From Porphyromonadaceae bacterium UBA7332 (GTDB taxonomy: Bacteria; Bacteroidota; Bacteroidia; Bacteroidales; UBA7332), in NCBI GenBank assembly GCA_002471225.1, contig DKPO01000007.1:634-48565 (forward strand): a DNA stretch of 47,932 nucleotides. Reading direction: 5' to 3'. Within the stretch, counting starts at the first letter, position 1; every line of letters starts with the position of its first letter. The position numbers and the translations under genes were made by a program. Below are positions 43,516 to 47,932 of this stretch, in pieces. Below the pieces are notes generated by a model, which did no database searches, was not told the DNA's origin, and saw nothing but the letters and a program-made list of their open reading frames with translations.

Positions 43516-44202
43516 ATGAAAGATCTGAAAGTCGTTTTGTTTGATATGGATGGAGTCCTTTTCGACTCTATGAAGAATCATACAGAATCATGGTATTTAA
43601 CGATGTCCAAATGGAATATTCCATGTACAAAAGATGAATTCTATTTACACGAAGGACGTACCGGAGCAGGCACTACCCGATTGCTTTTCAACCGGGAACT
43701 GAAAAGAGAACCTTCAGACGAAGAAATAAAAGCCGTTTACGAAATGAAGACTTTTCATTTCAATGCCCTTCCTAAAGCTCTCCCGATGCCGGGCGCATTG
43801 GAACTGCTGCAAAAAATCAAAGCACAGGGAATCGAAGTATGCGTCGTTACCGGCTCCGGACAGGTTAGCCTGCTATCCAGACTCGACAGCGCTTTTCCCG
43901 GCATATTCGACGAGAAACACCTCGTATCTGCACGCGATGTAACCAAAGGCAAACCCGATCCCGAACCCTATCTCAAAGCATTGAAACTCATGAATGTTTC
44001 AGCAGACGAGGCAATCGTTATCGAAAACGCACCTATGGGCGTTCAGTCTGCCAAAGCCGCAGATATATTTACAGTGACAGTCAATACAGGACCGCTTGAT
44101 GAAAAAATGTTCTACGATTTAGGAACTGACAAGCTATACCCGAGTATGCAATCACTGGCCGACAACTGGAGCCTGTTATACGCAGAAATAATTAATCAAT
44201 AA
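43516..44202 (+). CDS. HAD-superfamily phosphatase (subfamily IA, beta-PGM/PGP-like)
   Basis: 228 residues. Motif I is FDMDGVLFDS with nucleophile D10 and acid/base D12; a helical cap (about 17-90) follows, then motif II VVTGSG, motif III KGKPDPEPYL and motif IV VIENAPMGVQSAKAA. Motif IV carries E-N rather than the usual E/D-D pair. Such enzymes hydrolyse small sugar phosphates or phosphoglycolate; the substrate cannot be told from the sequence. It starts a three-gene unit with xseA and trxB (gaps of 11 and 23 bases) after the pgi terminator. Confidence 0.9.
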   Translation: MKDLKVVLFDMDGVLFDSMKNHTESWYLTMSKWNIPCTKDEFYLHEGRTGAGTTRLLFNRELKREPSDEEIKAVYEMKTFHFNALPKALPMPGALELLQKIKAQGIEVCVVTGSGQVSLLSRLDSAFPGIFDEKHLVSARDVTKGKPDPEPYLKALKLMNVSADEAIVIENAPMGVQSAKAADIFTVTVNTGPLDEKMFYDLGTDKLYPSMQSLADNWSLLYAEIINQ

Positions 44203-44213
44203 TATATACCGAT

Positions 44214-45512
44214 ATGTTTGCACCGGAAAACTCACTAACGCTTTCTCAGTTGAACACACTCATCCGGAAAGCCCTCAATGAATGCTTTGTCCAGAGTATC
44301 TGGATCAGAGCAGAAATCAGTGATGTAAAAACATATCAGAGCGGACATTGCTATTTTGAATTTATCGAAAAAGATGCCGGCAATGAAAGCATCCTTGCAA
44401 AAGCGCCGGGACGGATATGGGCAAATGTATTTCGTAATCTGAAACCTTATTTCGAATCTGAGACCGGACAACTCTTCACATCCGGGATTAAAGTGCTCGT
44501 ACGCGTCACTATCGACTTCCATCCTCTCTACGGCATGTCGCTCAACGTACAGGAAATTGATCCCTCCTTTACGCTCGGAGATATGGTACTCAAACGCAGA
44601 GAGATTCTGTTGCGACTTGAAAAAAACGGAATACTCGCAGAGAATAAACGGAAACATCTGACTCCGAATCCTCAGCGTATAGCCATCGTTTCATCTCCCT
44701 CTGCTGCCGGTTACGAGGACTTTTACAATCAACTCCATCACAACGTCGGACAATACAGCTTCATGACACGGCTGTTCCCCTCATTGATGCAGGGCAAAGA
44801 AGTGGAAAGATCCATGCTCGCAGCACTCGGGAAAATCCGTCAGCATATCAGTCATTTTGATGCCGTCGTCATTATTCGTGGCGGTGGAGCCACCTCCGAC
44901 CTGAATTGCTTCGACTCCTACCCGCTCGCCGAAGCCGTAGCCACCTTTCCGATTCCCGTCATAGTAGGTATAGGACACGACCGCGATACCTCTGTCCTCG
45001 ACGACGTAGCTTACAAAAGCGTCAAAACACCGACAGCTGTAGCCGAATTCCTTTTAAATCAGTTAGAAATGGCAGAATCCGAACTGCTCCGCCAAATCGA
45101 CTGGGTCAAAGAGTTTTCACTCCAATGGATCAACAAGGAAAATCAACGACTCAATCAGCTTACGTGGAAAATACCGCAGCACGTCACCGAAAGGCTGCAT
45201 GCCGAAAAAATAAACCAGCAGCGAATCAATAATGCCGTCCGGAGCTTTTCTGTCAATACGATAGCCAAACAAAATGCCCGGTTAGATGTTCTAACATCAC
45301 AACTAAGATCCGGCATAACCTCCCTGATCAGTAAAAAAAATCAGGAGCTTATTTTGAAAGAAAAAATTGTTGAATTATCTTCGCCAGACCATATAATGGA
45401 AAAAGGATACGTTTTTGTAACTCAGAATAATCATTTAGTCAAACTTAAATCAGATTATACACCTGACAATACAACCACAATCCATTTCCGCGATGGTGAT
45501 ATAGAACTTTAG
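44214..45512 (+). CDS. xseA: Exodeoxyribonuclease VII large subunit XseA
   Basis: 432 residues. The catalytic subunit of exonuclease VII, which degrades single-stranded DNA to oligonucleotides. N-terminal OB fold (LSQLNTLIRKALNECF, IWIRAEISD, SGHCYFEF), catalytic domain with IAIVSSPSAAGYEDF, RGGGATSDLNCFDSY and GIGHDRDTSVLDDVA followed by KTPTAVAE, then a long coiled coil and a short C-terminal strand region MEKGYVFV. No xseB gene follows; trxB is 23 bases away. The body of the gene is visibly richer in G and C than its neighbours, while the last 55 or so codons return to AT-rich usage. Confidence 0.94.
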   Translation: MFAPENSLTLSQLNTLIRKALNECFVQSIWIRAEISDVKTYQSGHCYFEFIEKDAGNESILAKAPGRIWANVFRNLKPYFESETGQLFTSGIKVLVRVTIDFHPLYGMSLNVQEIDPSFTLGDMVLKRREILLRLEKNGILAENKRKHLTPNPQRIAIVSSPSAAGYEDFYNQLHHNVGQYSFMTRLFPSLMQGKEVERSMLAALGKIRQHISHFDAVVIIRGGGATSDLNCFDSYPLAEAVATFPIPVIVGIGHDRDTSVLDDVAYKSVKTPTAVAEFLLNQLEMAESELLRQIDWVKEFSLQWINKENQRLNQLTWKIPQHVTERLHAEKINQQRINNAVRSFSVNTIAKQNARLDVLTSQLRSGITSLISKKNQELILKEKIVELSSPDHIMEKGYVFVTQNNHLVKLKSDYTPDNTTTIHFRDGDIEL

Positions 45513-45535
45513 TAATATATAAAAAAACGTACATA

Positions 45536-46486
45536 ATGGAAAATACAAACGAACGCGTTCGATGCCTTATAATCGGTTCGGGCCCTGCAGGCTTCACAGC
45601 TGCAATCTATGCTTCCCGTGCTAACCTAAGCCCTGTTTTATACGAAGGTATGCAACCCGGTGGTCAGCTTACTACAACTACCGAAATCGAAAACTTCCCG
45701 GGATACCCTGAAGGAATCGACGGAAACCAGATGATGGAAGACCTTCGCAACCAGGCAAAACGTTTTGAAGCTGATATCCGTTGGGGAGTTGCTACAGCAG
45801 CTGATTTCTCGACTAAACCCTATAAAGTAACCTTCGATGGCGAAAAAGTAATCGAAGCAGATACAGTAATCATCGCTACAGGAGCTACGGCTAAGTACCT
45901 GGGCCTTCCGGACGAAGCTAAATATGCAGGAATGGGAGTTTCTGCCTGTGCTACTTGCGACGGATTCTTCTACCGCAACAAACGCGTAGCCGTAGTTGGT
46001 GGTGGCGATACAGCCTGCGAAGAAGCAGAATACCTGTCTAAACTGGCAAGCAAAGTTTACATGATTGTCAGAAAAAATCATTTGAGAGCATCTAAAATCA
46101 TGCAACAGCGTGTTTTGGACAACGATAAAATCGAAGTTCTTTTCGAACATGAAACATTAGGTCTGTTCGGCGAAAACGGCGTAGAAGGAGCTAAACTTAT
46201 CAAACGCCGCGGTCACAGCGACGAAGAAACAGTGGATATCGCTATCGACGGATTCTTCCTGGCTATCGGACACAAACCGAATACTGATATTTTCAAAGAT
46301 TATATCAAACTTGACGAAGTCGGATACATCCTTACAGAAGGAACATCTGCACGCACAAACGTACCGGGCGTATTTGCAGCGGGCGACGTAGCAGATCCAC
46401 ACTATCGTCAGGCTGTAACCGCAGCAGCATCAGGATGTAAAGCTGCAATCGATGCAGAAAGATACCTGATCGAAATCGGCGAATAA
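45536..46486 (+). CDS. trxB: Thioredoxin-disulfide reductase TrxB
   Basis: 316 residues, the bacterial low-molecular-weight type. It passes electrons from NADPH through FAD to thioredoxin. FAD loop IIGSGPAGFTAAIYAS, redox pair in ACATCDGFFY, NADPH loop VVGGGDTACEEAEYL and the C-terminal FAD motif VFAAGDVADPHYRQ are intact. It is the last gene of the HAD-xseA-trxB unit, closed by a strong hairpin. A thioredoxin gene is not in this window. Confidence 0.96.
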   Translation: MENTNERVRCLIIGSGPAGFTAAIYASRANLSPVLYEGMQPGGQLTTTTEIENFPGYPEGIDGNQMMEDLRNQAKRFEADIRWGVATAADFSTKPYKVTFDGEKVIEADTVIIATGATAKYLGLPDEAKYAGMGVSACATCDGFFYRNKRVAVVGGGDTACEEAEYLSKLASKVYMIVRKNHLRASKIMQQRVLDNDKIEVLFEHETLGLFGENGVEGAKLIKRRGHSDEETVDIAIDGFFLAIGHKPNTDIFKDYIKLDEVGYILTEGTSARTNVPGVFAAGDVADPHYRQAVTAAASGCKAAIDAERYLIEIGE

Positions 46487-46505
46487 TATTCAGTTATATC
46501 CCCAT

Positions 46506-46538
46506 AAAAGCTGAGCAGATTAAATCTGTTCAGCTTTT
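46506..46538 (+). terminator. Terminator of trxB
   Basis: AAAAGCTGA-G-CAGATT pairs with AATCTG-T-TCAGCTTTT (46506-46521 with 46523-46538, one G-T pair), followed by more T residues. Confidence 0.9.
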
Positions 46539-46610
46539 TTTTCAACCATAAGGCAGCTGATTTTGTTCTATATCTGAAACTTAATTGTACCAAACAAAAT
46601 CAACCTAATT

Positions 46611-47477
46611 ATGAAAAAGATAACTCTTTTGCTTAACGATCAGGAAAGTAAGATTTCGCTTGTCAAATACGCCTCTGCACTTGCAAAGGATTTAAATTAC
46701 GACCTAAATTACCTATACATACAGACACCTCAGATACTAAGTACAGATCCCGACTTCATTACCCCTACCGTAATGGATCTCAACGAAATGAACGTAATTA
46801 CCGAGATGTCCAACGACCGTATGGAGAAGTTCACACAAATGCTTCTCAGTGAAGGCTACATTGACAACAAAAACAGCGTCGATTGCCAGATTGGAGACGC
46901 CTATACCATTGTACAGGAAAAAATCCAGAAAGGCGAAACCGACATCATCATCCTGCCCGTATCCAATCAGCTTTCGTTCTGGAACCTCAGTCAGGCATCC
47001 ATCGACATCATCAAACACATCGTATGTCCCGTATTGATCATCAATTCCGAAATGGAATACATCAAATACCAAAACATCCTCTATGCTTCCGATTTTGTCG
47101 AAGAAGATATCGCAACCATCAAGAAACTGGTTGCCATGAACAGCTATAAAATCAAATCAATAGAGATTCTGCATATCGAACAAAACAAATCCTTCCGCAC
47201 ACATCTGACCGGACTTGGATTTGAATCCATGCTGAAATCAAATTTCAAAAACACCGATATAAATATATACGTACACAGCATTCCGTATAAAGACAGCATA
47301 TCCAATGGCGAATTGGTAGATTCAGAAGCAAAAACCACCAAAGCCGACATCATCGTCGTGCTCAAAGAAAACAAAAGCTTTTTTGCCAGCATTTTCTCAA
47401 AAAGCTTCACCAATTCAATCATCAAGGAAACACATCTGCCTATATTGATTTTCCATCACAAAGAAATCAGTAAATAA
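46611..47477 (+). CDS. Tandem universal stress protein (UspA family)
   Basis: 288 residues with two Usp-like domains, about 1-140 and 148-285. Each begins with a hydrophobic beta strand (KKITLLLNDQE and YQNILYASDF) and ends with a strand typical of Usp folds (HIVCPVLIIN and THLPILIFHH). The ATP-binding G-x2-G-x9-G(S/T) signature is not evident in either half, so it is probably a non-ATP-binding, UspA-like tandem protein. It forms its own unit between two terminators. Confidence 0.85.
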   Translation: MKKITLLLNDQESKISLVKYASALAKDLNYDLNYLYIQTPQILSTDPDFITPTVMDLNEMNVITEMSNDRMEKFTQMLLSEGYIDNKNSVDCQIGDAYTIVQEKIQKGETDIIILPVSNQLSFWNLSQASIDIIKHIVCPVLIINSEMEYIKYQNILYASDFVEEDIATIKKLVAMNSYKIKSIEILHIEQNKSFRTHLTGLGFESMLKSNFKNTDINIYVHSIPYKDSISNGELVDSEAKTTKADIIVVLKENKSFFASIFSKSFTNSIIKETHLPILIFHHKEISK

Positions 47478-47506
47478 CCGGTTTAAGCCGCACACAAATA
47501 CAAACA

Positions 47507-47540
47507 GAAAGGGACTTCATTTTCGGATGAAATCCCTTTC
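47507..47540 (+). terminator. Hairpin after the universal stress protein gene
   Basis: GAAAGGGA (47507-47514) pairs with TCCCTTTC (47533-47540) and TTCAT with ATGAA across one C-A mismatch, loop TTTCGG. The following T-run is interrupted (CCCCGTTTTTA). Confidence 0.75.
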
Positions 47541-47570
47541 CCCGTTTTTACCCGCTGCAACAATAAATTC

Positions 47571-47666
47571 ATTGCCAAACGATGGTAAAATATCACCTAA
47601 CCACCAATAAATCAGCAATGTGATTGTACGGGTCTCGTTATTGGTAACGAGAGCAAACGCCCGCGG
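47571..47666. repeat. REP/MITE-like repeat, copy A with inserted palindrome
   Basis: 47571-47632 matches 47865-47926 at 55 of 62 positions and ends in GTACGGG. In copy A the next bases are a perfect hairpin TCTCGTTA-TTGG-TAACGAGA (47633-47652) and then GCAAACGCCCGCGG. Relative to the element at 47765-47790, the hairpin stands in place of CGCTTG. No open reading frame is credible here. Confidence 0.85.
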
Positions 47667-47764
47667 TTCACAATTGCACAACATTCGAATTTAACCCATA
47701 AAATCATCGCATAGTTCGGATTAAAAACTTTGTATAATTGTTTGATTATTTGTTGGTTTCGCAT

Positions 47765-47790
47765 CGCGGGCGTTTGCCAAGCGCCCGTAC
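47765..47790 (-). repeat. REP-like palindrome, inverted copy
   Basis: CGGGCGTTTGCCAAGCGCCCG at 47767-47787 is split here into a nine-bp stem (one G-T pair) and a GCC loop. Read on the minus strand the element starts GTACGGGCGCTTG, the same as the end of the direct repeat copies. Confidence 0.85.
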
Positions 47791-47864
47791 GAGAACTGTC
47801 CAATAATTAATAATTTATGCAATATTTGGTCCGCAAGATGTATTAATTCTGTCCGGAAAATCCA

Positions 47865-47932
47865 ATTGCCAGACGATAATGAAATATCACCTAATTACCA
47901 ATAAATCAGCAATGTGTTTGTACGGGCGCTTG
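47865..47932. repeat. REP/MITE-like repeat, copy B, cut by the window end
   Basis: Second copy of the 62-base direct repeat (47865-47926) followed by CGCTTG, where the window stops. The element very probably continues with a palindromic half as in the inverted copy. Confidence 0.85.

Noticed and set aside
45513..45535. A hidden xseB directly after xseA
   Set aside because: Only 23 bases separate xseA from trxB, and no other frame in the vicinity resembles XseB.
45638..46150. A 170-codon frame antisense to trxB
   Set aside because: Cysteine- and phenylalanine-rich shadow of a highly biased gene; trxB motifs are intact on the other strand.
47612..47803. A 63-codon minus-strand frame in the repeat region
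   Set aside because: Runs through the palindromic repeats and has no coding character or family resemblance.

Overview
The window looks like chromosomal core sequence from an AT-rich member of the phylum Bacteroidota, order Bacteroidales (a Dysgonomonas-like genus is my best guess, but it is inference). Support comes from clean copies of the phylum's -7 promoter element TAnnTTTG, lipoproteins with short Bacteroidales-type lipoboxes, a TonB-dependent outer-membrane protein, a bifunctional aspartokinase/homoserine dehydrogenase, a PPi-dependent phosphofructokinase, NspC and an S9 dipeptidyl-peptidase-like lipoprotein. I found no tRNA or rRNA gene, no CRISPR array, no integrase, no transposase and no defence island.

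Layout. 1-731: gene-free AT-rich DNA with a palindrome-rich small-RNA candidate (about 565-670). 732-7781: ClC transporter (-), DUF4251 lipoprotein and mnmA (+), corA and purT (-), then a folded-leader candidate in front of a CxxC-less thioredoxin-fold protein (+) and an 87-residue orphan (+). 7820-14813: S9 peptidase (-), bioB with a DUF2007 protein (+), MscS-type channel (-), and a protein joining an AsmA-like region to a GT51 transglycosylase (+). 14904-18254: a Sua5/YciO-type protein and fabI (-), a dicarboxylate/amino-acid symporter (+), then a convergent gap holding four palindromes at exact 22-bp steps. 18254-32071: a long minus-strand run: cysK-cysE, MFS permease, hisS, pcrA, nspC-trkH, TonB-dependent protein, pfp. 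32257-39066: thrA (+), a Crp/Fnr regulator (-), and ygiQ followed by a TPR/PD40 protein (-). 39238-47477: lysS, gpsA, pgi, a HAD phosphatase, xseA, trxB and a tandem universal stress protein, all (+). 47478-47932: REP/MITE-like intergenic repeats cut by the window end.

How the genes work together. Most are housekeeping: translation (hisS, lysS, mnmA, Sua5-like), purine, biotin, fatty-acid, cysteine and aspartate-family synthesis, glycolysis (pfp, pgi), lipid precursor supply (gpsA, fabI), ion and osmotic balance (ClC, CorA, TrkH, MscS) and redox/DNA maintenance (trxB, xseA, pcrA). Nearly every transcription unit ends in a clear hairpin, many of them shared by convergent genes, which lets operon limits be read directly. 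I do not see an obvious new multi-gene system. The least explained signals are non-coding: the 22-bp palindrome array, the leader RNA before 6803, the RNA candidate at 565-670 and the terminal repeats; among proteins, the AsmA-GT51 fusion and the ClC with altered proton-path positions stand out.
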